A stretch of DNA of 64,000 nt from Streptosporangium becharense. GTDB taxonomy: Bacteria; Actinomycetota; Actinomycetes; Streptosporangiales; Streptosporangiaceae. Of this stretch, positions 41,291-49,727 are shown piece after piece. The stretch covers positions 5,766,001 to 5,830,000 of the forward strand of contig NZ_JACHMP010000001.1 of NCBI RefSeq assembly GCF_014204985.1, written 5' to 3'. Within the stretch, counting starts at the first letter, position 1. Each line of letters starts with the position of its first letter. The position numbers and the translations under genes were made by a program. The notes beneath the pieces were generated by a model that did no database searches, had not been told where the DNA came from, and worked only from the letters and a program-made list of their open reading frames with translations.

Positions 41291-42163
41291 ATGCCGATCG
41301 CCGATTCGACGCACGTCACCTATCCCTCGGGAGAGATCACGGGACGCTCGACCATCGTCGCGACCGTGCCGGTGGGAGACCGGTACGGGACGATCGTGGC
41401 CGAGACCCCGTTCCACCCGCTCGACCACACCTGGCCCGACCAGCCCGCCGACACCGGGGCGATCGCCGGCCTCGCGGTGGCCGACTGCGTGACCGGGGCC
41501 GTGGCGGAGGACGGGGAGACCGTCCACCTCGGTGACGACATCCCGGTGCGCCGCGGCACCCCCGGCTGGCACTGGCTGGTCGTCCACGTCACCGCCGAGC
41601 CGGTGCCCGGCGGGCCCGGCGCCGAGGTCGAGCTGGCCGTCGACGCCGCCGGCCGCCGCGCGCTGTCGGCCGGGCACACCGCCTGCCACCTCGCCGCCCT
41701 CGCGCTGAACGCGGCGCTGGCCGGGCGGTGGCGCAAGGAGGTGCCCGCCGACGGGCTGGGCAACCCCGACTTCGACCAGACCGCCATCGTCTCCTCCCGG
41801 ATCCTGCCCGGCGGCAGCCGCGACGTCTACCGCCTGGGCAAGTCGCTGCGCCGCAAGGGTTTCGTCGCCGACGGGCTGGCCGACGAGCTGCCGGAGATCG
41901 CCCGGCGGACCGAAGACCGGCTCAAGGAATGGGTCGCCGCCGACGCCCCGGTACGGATCGACGTCCCGGGCCCCGAGCTGACCGCCCGGCGCACCTGGCA
42001 CTGCGAGCTCCCCGACGCCGAGGTCTCCATCCCCTGCGGTGGCACCCACCTGTCGCGCACCTCCGAGCTCGGCGCGGTCACCGTCACCCTGGAGCTGTCC
42101 GCCGACGGCTCCGAACTGACCATGCACACCGAACTGACCCTGCACACCGGGCTGACCGGCTGA
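41291..42163 (+). CDS. AlaX-like alanyl-tRNA editing domain protein
   Basis: The 290-aa protein has the metal-binding residues of the second additional domain of alanyl/threonyl-tRNA synthetases: HTACHLAALALN (His129, His133) and CGGTHL (Cys249, His253). Stand-alone AlaX proteins hydrolyse Ser-tRNA-Ala in the cytosol, preventing mistranslation. Here the domain is preceded by ~90 beta-rich residues, as in AlaX-M/L forms. CATGAT lies 6 nt before the ATG, so the mRNA may be leaderless. The gene lies between two of the three tRNA-Ala copies. Confidence 0.85.
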   Translation: MPIADSTHVTYPSGEITGRSTIVATVPVGDRYGTIVAETPFHPLDHTWPDQPADTGAIAGLAVADCVTGAVAEDGETVHLGDDIPVRRGTPGWHWLVVHVTAEPVPGGPGAEVELAVDAAGRRALSAGHTACHLAALALNAALAGRWRKEVPADGLGNPDFDQTAIVSSRILPGGSRDVYRLGKSLRRKGFVADGLADELPEIARRTEDRLKEWVAADAPVRIDVPGPELTARRTWHCELPDAEVSIPCGGTHLSRTSELGAVTVTLELSADGSELTMHTELTLHTGLTG

Positions 42164-42204
42164 CCACGCCCGGGGATCGCGCCTCCCGCGCTCCGGGGCA
42201 ACCC

Positions 42205-42222
42205 GGTAAACAGCTGTTTACC
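42205..42222. promoter_or_regulatory. Perfect 18-bp palindrome, operator of the MFS gene
   Basis: GGTAAACAGCTGTTTACC is a perfect palindrome 51 bp before the GTG at 42274. TACCAT at 42232-42237 is a -10 candidate, so the palindrome covers the -35 region. It looks like the operator of a TetR/MarR-type repressor. No regulator gene is adjacent. Confidence 0.7.
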
Positions 42223-42273
42223 CTTCTCGTCTACCATTTCGGTGCGAAGGTCACCGAGGGGGGCGGGGAGAAC

Positions 42274-43695
42274 GTGACAGGAACGACGGTCGCAGAGCCG
42301 GGCACCGTAGAACACGCCGGGCGGCTCCGGCTGACCCTGTTCGCGCTCTCCATGGCGGGAATGGTGGTATCCGTCCAGCAGACCGTGGTGATCCCGCTGC
42401 TGCCCCGGATGACGACCGCCTTCGGGGTGTCCGTGGCCGAGGTCACCTGGGTCTTCACGGCCTCGCTGCTCGCCGCGGCCGTGGCCACGCCGCTGCTGTC
42501 GCGCCTCGGCGACATGTACGGCAAGAAGCGGATGATCCTGTTCACCGTCGGCCTGCTCGTCCTGGGCTCGGTCGTCTGCGCGCTGTCGGACTCGCTGGGG
42601 GTGCTGATCGCGGGCCGCGCTCTGCAGGGAGCGTCCGCGGCCCTGATCCCGCTGGCCATCGGCATGATCAAGGACAGCTTCCCGCCCAACCGGGTCATGA
42701 CGGCCATCGGTGTGGTCAGCGCCACCATGGGCGTCGGGGGCAGCGCCGGAATGATCGTCACAGGAGTGATCGCCGACCGGACGACCAGCCACCAGCCGGT
42801 TTTCTGGATCACCGCGGGGCTCGCGGCGGTCGCGATCGTGCTCATCGCGCTCAGCACCCACGACACCGGGACGGGCTCCGGTGGCCGTCCCGACTTCACC
42901 GGGGCCGCGCTGCTGTCCGCCTGGCTCGTCTGCCTGCTGCTGGCCGTCTCCAAGGGCAACGACTGGGGCTGGGGCTCCCCGCTGGTCGTCGGCCTGTTCG
43001 CGGGCGCGGTCGCGCTGTGCGGGGTGTGGGTCCTCAGCCAGGTGCGGGCCCGGGAACCGATGGTGCGGCTCCAACTCCTCGTCGGCCGCCACTCCCTGCA
43101 GGCCAACCTGGCCGCGCTGCTGCTGGGCTTCGCCATGTTCGGGTCCTTCACCCTGATCTCCGGCTTCATCCAGACGCCCCCCACGGCCGGGTACGGCTTC
43201 GGCGGCTCGGTCCTCGACGTCGGTCTCTACGGCCTGCCCAGCACCGTGACCATGCTGCTCTCCTCCTCCGCGGCCGGTCGCCTGTCGGGACGGCTCGGTC
43301 CGGCCTACTCCCTGGCCCTCGGCGCGGGGCTGTGCGCCGCCGGGTTCGGCTGGTTCACCCTGTTCAACGGCTCGGTCCTGCACCTGGTCGCCTCCAACGC
43401 CGTGCAGGGACTCGGCTTCGGCGTCGCCTACGCCGCGCTGGGTGCGCTCGCCGTACAGCACGTCCCCGCGGGGCAGAGCGGCATCGCCAGCGGCGTCAAC
43501 TCCCTGGTCCGCTCCATCGGCGGCAGCGTCTCCGGTGCCGTGACCTCGGCCGTCCTGGCCTCCGTCACCGTCGCCGGGACCTCCCTGCCCTCCCGTTCGG
43601 CCTATGTGATCTCCTTCGGGCTCATCACCGTGAGCGCCGTCGGTTCCGCGGCCGTCGCCCTCGCGGCCGGAATGATGGCGCGAGAGGTGTCGTGA
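42274..43695 (+). CDS. MFS drug exporter, DHA2 type
   Basis: The 473-aa protein has about fourteen membrane segments. Motif A-like LSRLGDMYGKKRMIL (loop 2-3) and the antiporter-type GRALQGASAALIPLAIGMI are visible. Such proteins export drugs or biocides with proton antiport. The GTG at 42274 follows GGGCGGGGAG, and the frame upstream overlaps the AlaX gene. A perfect palindrome in the promoter suggests induction by substrate. tRNA-Ala copy 2 follows 28 nt behind the stop. Confidence 0.9.
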   Translation: MTGTTVAEPGTVEHAGRLRLTLFALSMAGMVVSVQQTVVIPLLPRMTTAFGVSVAEVTWVFTASLLAAAVATPLLSRLGDMYGKKRMILFTVGLLVLGSVVCALSDSLGVLIAGRALQGASAALIPLAIGMIKDSFPPNRVMTAIGVVSATMGVGGSAGMIVTGVIADRTTSHQPVFWITAGLAAVAIVLIALSTHDTGTGSGGRPDFTGAALLSAWLVCLLLAVSKGNDWGWGSPLVVGLFAGAVALCGVWVLSQVRAREPMVRLQLLVGRHSLQANLAALLLGFAMFGSFTLISGFIQTPPTAGYGFGGSVLDVGLYGLPSTVTMLLSSSAAGRLSGRLGPAYSLALGAGLCAAGFGWFTLFNGSVLHLVASNAVQGLGFGVAYAALGALAVQHVPAGQSGIASGVNSLVRSIGGSVSGAVTSAVLASVTVAGTSLPSRSAYVISFGLITVSAVGSAAVALAAGMMAREVS

Positions 43696-43723
43696 GTCGG
43701 CTAAGATTTCATCTGCGTCGCAA

Positions 43724-43796
43724 GGGGCTATGGCGCAGCTGGTAGCGCGCCTCCATGGCATGGAGGAGGTCTGGGGTTCGAATCCCCATAGCTCCA
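43724..43796 (+). tRNA. tRNA-Ala (GGC), copy 2
   Basis: The 73 nt are identical to the copies at 30492 and 54124: anticodon GGC, G3-U70 pair, no encoded CCA. TAAGAT at 43702-43707 may be its -10 box. The terminator behind it is nearly the same as behind copy 1, which suggests that the tRNA with its terminator was duplicated as a unit. Confidence 0.98.
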
Positions 43797-43806
43797 CCCT
43801 TGTAGT

Positions 43807-43854
43807 GACGAGATCCCGTCCGATCAGCTTGATCGGGCGGGATCTCGTCGTTTT
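43807..43854 (+). terminator. Long terminator behind tRNA-Ala copy 2
   Basis: The same 19-bp stem as at 30600 with a one-base difference in the loop region (AGCTT instead of GGCTT), followed by GTTTT. It begins 10 nt behind the tRNA. Confidence 0.9.
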
Positions 43855-44046
43855 CCCGGGTGTCATGGCCGTCGGCGGGCTGGTCCGAACGGGTGCGGGC
43901 GGCCGTTGAGAGGGGTGGCGCTGGAGCTGAAGGCAGGCCGGTCGCCCTCGGCGCGACAGTGCCGGCCCGCGCAGATCTCCGGTGCGGCGAGATTCCTGCC
44001 GGTGACCTCCGACGGCCTCGGCAGTACCGCTCAGCGGTCTGCGTCG

Positions 44047-45675
44047 TCAACGCGTGCGCTCGATCCGGCTCTCGTGCCAGACCGGTTCGTCGCTCTCGTA
44101 AACGGTCCCGTCAGCGCCGAAGATCAGGAAACGGTCGAGGTCGGCGGCGAACCAGCGGTCGTGCGTGACGGCCAGCACGGTGCCGGAGAAGGAGGCCAAG
44201 CCCTGTTGCAGGGCCTCGGCACTGGCCAGGTCCAGGTTGTCGGTGGGCTCATCCAGCAGTAGCAGGGTGGCGCCGGACAGCTCCAGCAGCAGGATCTGCA
44301 GCCGGGCCTGCTGGCCGCCCGACAGGGTCTCGAACGGCTGGCCGGCGGCGGGAGCGAGCTCGTAGCGGGCCAGCGCGGCCATCGCCTCGTTCAAGGTGAG
44401 CGCGTGACCGGTCATGACCAGCTCGACCGGGGTACGGCCGTGCAGATCCGGCCGGGCATGGGTCTGCACGAACCGTCCAGGTGCCACCCGGGCTCCCAGC
44501 CGAGCCGAACCGGTGTGCGGCACGGCGGGCACCGCGCCATCGGCGGACTGCTCCAGCAGGTGCAGGAAGGTGGACTTGCCCGAGCCGTTGGAGCCGAGCA
44601 CCCCGACGCGCTCGCCATACCAGATCTCGGCGTCGAACGGCCGCATCAACCCGGTGAGCTCCAGGTTCTCGCAGACGACGGCGCGTTTGCCGGTGCGGCC
44701 GCCGCGCAGCCGGATCCGCACGTTCTGCGCTCTGGGCGGACGTTCCGGCGGGCCGGCCTCCTCGAAGCGGCTCAGCCGGGTGCGCGCGGCCCGGTAGGAC
44801 GAGGCCACCGCGTCATTGTTGGCCGCGGTCTGCCGCAGGGTGCGCACCAGTCGCCTCAGCTTGGCGTGCTCCTCGTTCCAGCGGCGGCGCCGCTCCTCCA
44901 GCCGGCTGATGCGTTCCTCGCGTGCTCTGGCGTAGGTGGCGAAGCCCCCGCCGTGGATCCAGACGCCGCGATCCTCAACGGTCACGATCCGGTCGGCGGC
45001 GCCTGCCAGGAGCCGGCGGTCGTGGGAGACCAGCAGCACGGTCTTGTCCGTGGCCCGTAACCGGTCCTCCAGCCACTGCTTGCCGGGCACGTCCAGGTAG
45101 TTGTCCGGTTCGTCCAGCAGCAGGACCTCGTCCGGGCCGCGCAGCAGGGCCTCCAGGACGAGGCGTTTCTGCTCGCCTCCCGACAGGGTGGTCACCGGGC
45201 GGTCCCGAACCGCGTCGTAGGGCAGGCCCATGGACCCGGTGGCGCAGACGTCCCAGACGACCTCCATGTCATAGCCGCCGACGTCGGCGTAGTCGGCGAC
45301 GGCCTGCGCGTAGGCCAGTTGCGCCGTCTCGTCGTCGCAGGCGGCCACCGCCGCCTCCGCCCGCACCATGGTCACGGCGGCGTTGCGAACCCGCTCCGGT
45401 GCCACCGAAAGCAGCAGGTCGTGCACGCTCCGGTCGTCGCGGACGCCGCCGATGAACTGCCGCATCACCCCCAGCCCTCCGGAGGAGACCACACGACCGT
45501 CGTCCGGTTGCAGATCTCCGGCGATCAGCCGCATCAGGGTGGTCTTGCCCGCGCCGTTCGGCCCGACCAGCCCGGCCTTGACCCCGTCACCGATGCGGAA
45601 CGACACCTCATGCAGGAGCAGCCGCCCGTTCGGGAGCACGTAGGTCAGCCGGTCCGCCTCGACATGTCCTGCCAC
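44047..45675 (-). CDS. ABC-F family ATPase, probable antibiotic resistance type
   Basis: The 542-aa protein has two ABC domains and no membrane segment. The first has Walker A GPNGAGKTT (38-46), signature LSGGEQKR and Walker B VLLLDEPDNYLD. The second has GSNGSGKST, LSGGQQAR and LLLLDEPTDNLD. An Arg/Glu-rich linker (RISRLEERRRRWNEEHAKLRRLV) is the ribosome-contacting arm. ABC-F proteins of this kind displace ribosome-targeting antibiotics or regulate translation. The GTG at 45675 follows GAAGGAGG. The gene is divergent from a TetR regulator, and a palindrome lies between. Confidence 0.92.
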   Translation of the reverse strand: MAGHVEADRLTYVLPNGRLLLHEVSFRIGDGVKAGLVGPNGAGKTTLMRLIAGDLQPDDGRVVSSGGLGVMRQFIGGVRDDRSVHDLLLSVAPERVRNAAVTMVRAEAAVAACDDETAQLAYAQAVADYADVGGYDMEVVWDVCATGSMGLPYDAVRDRPVTTLSGGEQKRLVLEALLRGPDEVLLLDEPDNYLDVPGKQWLEDRLRATDKTVLLVSHDRRLLAGAADRIVTVEDRGVWIHGGGFATYARAREERISRLEERRRRWNEEHAKLRRLVRTLRQTAANNDAVASSYRAARTRLSRFEEAGPPERPPRAQNVRIRLRGGRTGKRAVVCENLELTGLMRPFDAEIWYGERVGVLGSNGSGKSTFLHLLEQSADGAVPAVPHTGSARLGARVAPGRFVQTHARPDLHGRTPVELVMTGHALTLNEAMAALARYELAPAAGQPFETLSGGQQARLQILLLELSGATLLLLDEPTDNLDLASAEALQQGLASFSGTVLAVTHDRWFAADLDRFLIFGADGTVYESDEPVWHESRIERTR

Positions 45676-45731
45676 GGCGCCTCCTTCATACGGGCTCGGC
45701 TTCACACCACTTCCGGATCGTCGTTCCAGCG

Positions 45732-45750
45732 ACCGGATCAACGATCCGGT
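45732..45750. promoter_or_regulatory. Operator palindrome between ABC-F and TetR genes
   Basis: ACCGGATC (45732-45739) and GATCCGGT (45743-45750) form a perfect 8-bp inverted repeat with a 3-nt centre. A related half-site, CCGGATCGTCG, lies at 45713-45723. It is in the right place to bind the TetR protein and control both genes. Confidence 0.7.
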
Positions 45751-45765
45751 ACCCGATCGCCATAC

Positions 45766-45771
45766 TAGACT
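45766..45771 (+). promoter_or_regulatory. -10 box TAGACT, leaderless tetR promoter
   Basis: TAGACT is followed by 7 nt and GTG (45779). On the other strand TAGTAT (45767-45762) can serve the ABC-F gene, so the two promoters overlap. Confidence 0.45.
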
Positions 45772-45778
45772 CACGTCC

Positions 45779-46516
45779 GTGGACACGAGCAAGGCAGGAC
45801 CGGGGACGCGCCGTCCGGGAGCGGCAGGGGACGTGTGGCTGCGGCCGTCCGCGCGGACGGGGGGTGACACGCCGCCGCTCAGCCGGGACCGGATCGTCCA
45901 GGAGGCCGTGGCCCTCTTGGACGCCGAAGGCGCCGACCGGCTGACCATGCGGCGTCTGGCCGAACGGCTCGGTACCGGCTCCACCACGCTGTACTGGCAT
46001 GTGAAGACCAAGGACGACGTCCTCGACCTCGCCCTTGATGTGATCTTCGCCGAGGTCGGGATACCGGATGAGGACGGCAGGGGGTGGCGCGCCGGTGTCA
46101 CCGCTCTGATCAATGGATGGCGCGCCGTCCTGCTGCGGCATCCCTGGTCGGCGGCGTTGCTGGGCCGTCCGATGCTGGGCCCCAACGTGCTGGCCCGCAG
46201 CGAGTACCTGTATGCGACCCTCCTGGACGCCGGGCTCACCGAGCCTCACCTCACCGCCGCGGCGTACGGGCTGTCCAACTACGTCATCGGCTCGGCGCTG
46301 ATGCAGGCCACCTGGATGACCAACGCAGATCAGGAGGTACGGCGGGCCGCCCGGGAGCACATGCACGCCAACCGTGAGCGCTACCCCGCCCTGGCCGCCC
46401 ACGGCCCGCTCGTCGAGGAGAGCGACTCCGACACCGGCTTCGCCCTCGGTCTCGCCTGGCTTCTCGACGGCATCCAGGCCGGCATCACCGGTGCCGGTGA
46501 AGTGAGGCGGGACTGA
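45779..46516 (+). CDS. TetR/AcrR family regulator
   Basis: The 245-aa protein has a HTH at residues ~35-80 (LSRDRIVQEAVALLDAEGADRLTMRRLAERLGTGSTTLYWHVKTKDDVL in parts). Its C-terminal domain is of the TetR_C_1 type found in TetR-class A-E relatives. A ~30-residue N-terminal extension is disordered. It is divergent from the ABC-F gene and presumably represses it until a ribosome-targeting drug binds. The GTG has a leaderless -10 box. Confidence 0.9.
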   Translation: MDTSKAGPGTRRPGAAGDVWLRPSARTGGDTPPLSRDRIVQEAVALLDAEGADRLTMRRLAERLGTGSTTLYWHVKTKDDVLDLALDVIFAEVGIPDEDGRGWRAGVTALINGWRAVLLRHPWSAALLGRPMLGPNVLARSEYLYATLLDAGLTEPHLTAAAYGLSNYVIGSALMQATWMTNADQEVRRAAREHMHANRERYPALAAHGPLVEESDSDTGFALGLAWLLDGIQAGITGAGEVRRD

Positions 46517-46617
46517 AGGAGCCGGATCACCGGGAAGCGCTCCTCGTGAACGAACCCGCGACCGTGGGGCCCCGAAATCGTTGGACAACGCGCACCCGCG
46601 CTGCCATCGTCGGCGGC

Positions 46618-46920
46618 ATGCGGCAAGAGGAGATCTGGGACATCGATGCCGCCCGGCGCTATGACACGCCGGGCACGGGCGTGTTCGCCCCCGAGGTTCT
46701 GGAGCCGGCCGTGGACTGCCTCGCCGGACTCGCGGGCGACGGGCGGGCACTCGAGTTCGCCATCGGAACCGGCCGGGTGGCCGTGCCGCTCGCCGAGCGA
46801 GGAGTGCCCGGCTGGCCGGGTTCGAGCTGGAGACCAGGCACGCCGACTGGGCCGGAGTCGACTTCACCGCCGAGTCACGTTCCCACGTGTCCGTCTACCG
46901 TCTCCCACTGGACCGCCGGC
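46618..46920 (+). pseudogene. Class I SAM methyltransferase with internal deletion
   Basis: The N-terminus is well preserved: MRQEEIWDIDAARRYDTPG and the SAM-binding motif LEFAIGTGRVAVPLAERGVP. Directly behind it the sequence jumps, in another frame, to the C-terminal end of the same family, AGFELETRHADWAGVDF and SRSHVSVYRLP (46812-46905). About 130-150 central residues are missing, so the gene cannot be functional. The junction is near 46810. Confidence 0.7.
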
Positions 46921-47176
46921 CTCGCCCGAAGACCGAGGTGCCGTCTCCCCGCCGTCCGCGTTCGCGCGGGTGTCCCGTCCTCGGCGCGAAGGCGTCGCAC
47001 TCGGTGTGCCTCGGCGTGCATGGCGGCCGTGTGGCGTTCGCCTACGACAGCTTCCGGATGACTACCATCGGTGACGATCACTCGCATCCTCAGACGCCAT
47101 GGCGGGCACCGGCCGCACTCGCGGACGGTGCCTCTCCGAGGTCATGACCGCCGAGGACTCGACCGAAGGAGAACGC

Positions 47177-47620
47177 ATGTCCATCGTGAGGTCCACGACC
47201 GTCGCCCTGGCCGCTGCCCTGGCGCTGGGGGCCACCCTGGTGACCGGCGCGGGTGCGCACGCCGAAGATCGTCCGGCCGTGAAGCCGGTGGGCGCCGAGG
47301 CGTCGTCGGGGAAGACGAGCCAGCGGATCGCCGCCGGGAGGACGGCGCCCGGAGAGGGGTGGACGTACTACCTGAACGGCGCCGGCCTGTACATCGACGT
47401 CGACACCACGTCGGCGCACTTCACCGGCAACCCCGTCTACACGGTCTCCGTCGGCGGCACCGACCACATGTTCGAGCTGACGGGCACCAGCGCCGTCTAC
47501 AACCCCACAGCGACCGGCTTCCGCGTCTACATCCGGTGGAGCAACGGCGCCCACATCATCCCGGATGATGCCGTCACCAACGGGTGGTACGTCAACTGGA
47601 TCGGCGTCGACAACCCGTGA
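47177..47620 (+). CDS. Small secreted protein with C-terminal beta domain
   Basis: The 147-aa protein has a signal peptide at residues 1-29 (LAAALALGATLVTGAGAHA, cleavage after AHA). A linker follows, then a folded part GLYIDVDTTSAHFTGNPVYTVSVGG and TGFRVYIRWSNGAHI...NGWYVNWIGV. The repeated aromatic, Gly-rich pattern occurs in many secreted actinomycete proteins of unknown role and may bind carbohydrates. AAGGAGAA precedes the ATG. A hairpin terminator follows. Confidence 0.75.
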   Translation: MSIVRSTTVALAAALALGATLVTGAGAHAEDRPAVKPVGAEASSGKTSQRIAAGRTAPGEGWTYYLNGAGLYIDVDTTSAHFTGNPVYTVSVGGTDHMFELTGTSAVYNPTATGFRVYIRWSNGAHIIPDDAVTNGWYVNWIGVDNP

Positions 47621-47633
47621 GCCCCGTCGTGGT

Positions 47634-47671
47634 CACACCCCCGTCAGCCCGGTGGGACGGACGGGGGTGTG
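47634..47671 (+). terminator. Hairpin terminator behind the secreted protein gene
   Basis: CACACCCCCGTC (47634-47645) pairs perfectly with GACGGGGGTGTG (47660-47671) across a 14-nt loop. No U-tract. Confidence 0.7.
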
Positions 47672-47889
47672 ACCGCACGATTCACGGGCACGGACCACGT
47701 CCCCGCCTCGTGGCCCCTCTCGTCGGGATCCTCCGGCCACGGTGAACGGCCGCCGGAGCCGCGTTCTCACCGTGCTTTCCGGACGTTCCGATCGACGTCG
47801 GCCGCGGGCCGGCCGAACAGCCCGGCGTTTGCCGGCGTGCGGCCGGGGCAGCCGTTGGTCCGATCCGCGCGGCACGACGGGAGAGTGGC

Positions 47890-48933
47890 ATGGTGCGGCA
47901 GAAGGAGAAGCTCGGCCCGGTCGCGGTCGTCGCCCACCGGCGCAAGTCGCTCGGCGGCGGACTGGACGAGTTGCGCAGGCTTCTGGCGGACGAGGGTGTC
48001 GGTGAACTGCTCTGGTACGAGGTGCCCAAGAGCAAGAAGGCGCCGAAGAAGGTTCGCAAGGCCCTCAAGAAGGGAGCCGAGCTGGTCCTGGTGTGGGGCG
48101 GTGACGGCATGGTGCAGCGCTGCGTCGACGTGCTCGCCGGCTCCGGCGTGCCCGTGGGCGTCATCCCCGCCGGCACGGCGAACCTCTTCGCCCAGAACCT
48201 CGGCATCCCGGAGGACCTGCCCGAGGCCGTGCGTATCGCCTTCCACGGTGCGACCCGGAAACTGGACCTCGGGAAGGTCAACGGGGAGCACTTCGCCGTC
48301 ATGGCCGGGCTCGGCTTCGACGCGGCGATGATCAAGGATGCCGACCGGGGGCTGAAGGACCGCCTGGGCCGGGCCGCGTACGTCTGGACCGGCCTGCGCC
48401 ACGTGCGCGGCGAAGCGGTGCGGATGGACGTCGAGATCGACGGGGTCACCTGGTTCGAGGGGGAGGCGAGCTGCCTGCTGCTGGGCAACGTCGGCACCAT
48501 CACCGGCGGCATCGAGGCGTTCGACGACGCGCGTCCCGATGACGGGTGGCTGGAGATCGGGGTGACGACCGCCAAGGGGCCCATCCAGTGGGCCCGCGTG
48601 CTCGGCCGGATGAGCGTCGGGCGCTCCGACGAGTCGCCGTTCGTCCGGATGACCCGGGCGCGCAAGGTCACCGTCAAGCTGGGGGCTCCCATGGCCTACG
48701 AGCTGGACGGCGGCGCCAAGGGGGTCGTGACCGAACTCAAGGCCAAGGTCGTCCCCGGCGGGCTCACCATCCGTGTCCCCCGGGACGCCGCGGACGTTCC
48801 ATCCGACACCGCCGCGGAGGTTCCGCGGGGAACCTCGTCCGGTGCGCGGAACGCCGCCGTCGCGCCGGACACCACCTCGGATGTCCCGGAGAGCGCCGCC
48901 TCCGACCTCCCGCAGAGCGCCGCCTCCCGGTGA
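47890..48933 (+). CDS. Diacylglycerol kinase-like lipid kinase
   Basis: The 347-aa protein belongs to the DAGK/sphingosine kinase superfamily. The nucleotide motif GGDGM is at residues 70-74 (VLVWGGDGMVQ), followed by VPVGVIPAGTANLFAQNLGIP, which is diagnostic. It phosphorylates a lipid, probably diacylglycerol, at the membrane. The last ~45 residues are a Ser/Ala/Pro-rich low-complexity tail with repeated (D/E)VP(S/E). The ATG at 47890 follows GGGAGAG. It is a single gene; an AT-rich stretch follows. Confidence 0.9.
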   Translation: MVRQKEKLGPVAVVAHRRKSLGGGLDELRRLLADEGVGELLWYEVPKSKKAPKKVRKALKKGAELVLVWGGDGMVQRCVDVLAGSGVPVGVIPAGTANLFAQNLGIPEDLPEAVRIAFHGATRKLDLGKVNGEHFAVMAGLGFDAAMIKDADRGLKDRLGRAAYVWTGLRHVRGEAVRMDVEIDGVTWFEGEASCLLLGNVGTITGGIEAFDDARPDDGWLEIGVTTAKGPIQWARVLGRMSVGRSDESPFVRMTRARKVTVKLGAPMAYELDGGAKGVVTELKAKVVPGGLTIRVPRDAADVPSDTAAEVPRGTSSGARNAAVAPDTTSDVPESAASDLPQSAASR

Positions 48934-48977
48934 GGTTGCGACTCCAGGACACGCCACCCCACGCTATTTAGTAAACA

Positions 48978-49005
48978 TTCACACCAAATAAAGATTCGAT
49001 ATGGT
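48978..49005 (+). promoter_or_regulatory. Promoter in an AT-rich island
   Basis: TTCACA (48978-48983), a 16-nt spacer and TATGGT (49000-49005) form a reasonable promoter in the ~75-bp AT-rich stretch 48955-49030. It would serve the SRPBCC gene at 49152 with a ~140-nt leader. Confidence 0.45.
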
Positions 49006-49151
49006 TTATGAGTTAATTCTCGATTAAATGGAAACGGTGGGGCGATGGCCGCTGGGTGCCGCATGGGGGCCGACATTCCTGACCGGCCCGAGCCGAGCGA
49101 ACTGGAGATCGGTGCCGGGCTCGGCCCGCTGGCCGGATCCGTGTACCCGCT

Positions 49152-49589
49152 GTGATCGAACTGCACGTGTCGGCTGAGATCGCCCGCCCGGCGGCCGAGA
49201 TCTGGCAGATGGTCGCCGACTTCGGCCAGGACCCCCGGTGGCGTGCGGGCGTGACCACCATGGCGCCCGACCCGCCCGGACTCGTCGTCCCCGGCACCAC
49301 CACGGACGAGACCCTGCGTTTCGCCGGGCGTACCTATCTGATCTGCGGGTTGGTGACCTCGGTCGTCCCCGGCCGGGAGTTCGCCTGGCGGTCGACCTCC
49401 GGTCTGGAGGTCGACGGCGGCCGGGCGGTGATCCCCCTGGGCGACGACCGCTGCCGGGTCACCATGTCGCTGCGGATCCGCCTGCGCGGCATGCGGCGCC
49501 TGCAGGCCCCGAGGTTGCGCAGGATGCTCCGGCGCAAGATGCGGCAGGACGTCATCCGGCTCGGCGAACTGGTGATCACGCGTTCGTGA
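49152..49589 (+). CDS. SRPBCC family protein
   Basis: The 145-aa protein has a START-like pattern: IELHVSAEIARPAAEIWQMVADF at the N-terminus, a beta-rich middle, then an Arg-rich segment (RIRLRGMRRLQAPRLRRMLRRKMRQD) and a final helix. The basic stretch of ten arginines in 25 residues is unusual and could touch acidic lipids or nucleic acid. The GTG start has no clear ribosome site. It is the third SRPBCC gene in this window. The downstream serpin gene is convergent. Confidence 0.7.
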   Translation: MIELHVSAEIARPAAEIWQMVADFGQDPRWRAGVTTMAPDPPGLVVPGTTTDETLRFAGRTYLICGLVTSVVPGREFAWRSTSGLEVDGGRAVIPLGDDRCRVTMSLRIRLRGMRRLQAPRLRRMLRRKMRQDVIRLGELVITRS

Positions 49590-49727
49590 CGGTCGTCCAC
49601 GGCTCGCTCGCCCCCTCCTTAAGTTCTAGAGGTCGTCGCCGGGACAGCCGACGCGGACCTCCCCGGCCGGTCCGGCGGCGCGGCGGGCCGGGTGCCCGGT
49701 CCGCCGGGAACGGAGTGGGTGCGGGAC

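Noticed and set aside
43857-44046. Gene between tRNA-Ala copy 2 and the ABC-F gene
   Set aside because: About 190 nt without a ribosome site or family signal; the open frames run into the antisense of the ABC-F gene.
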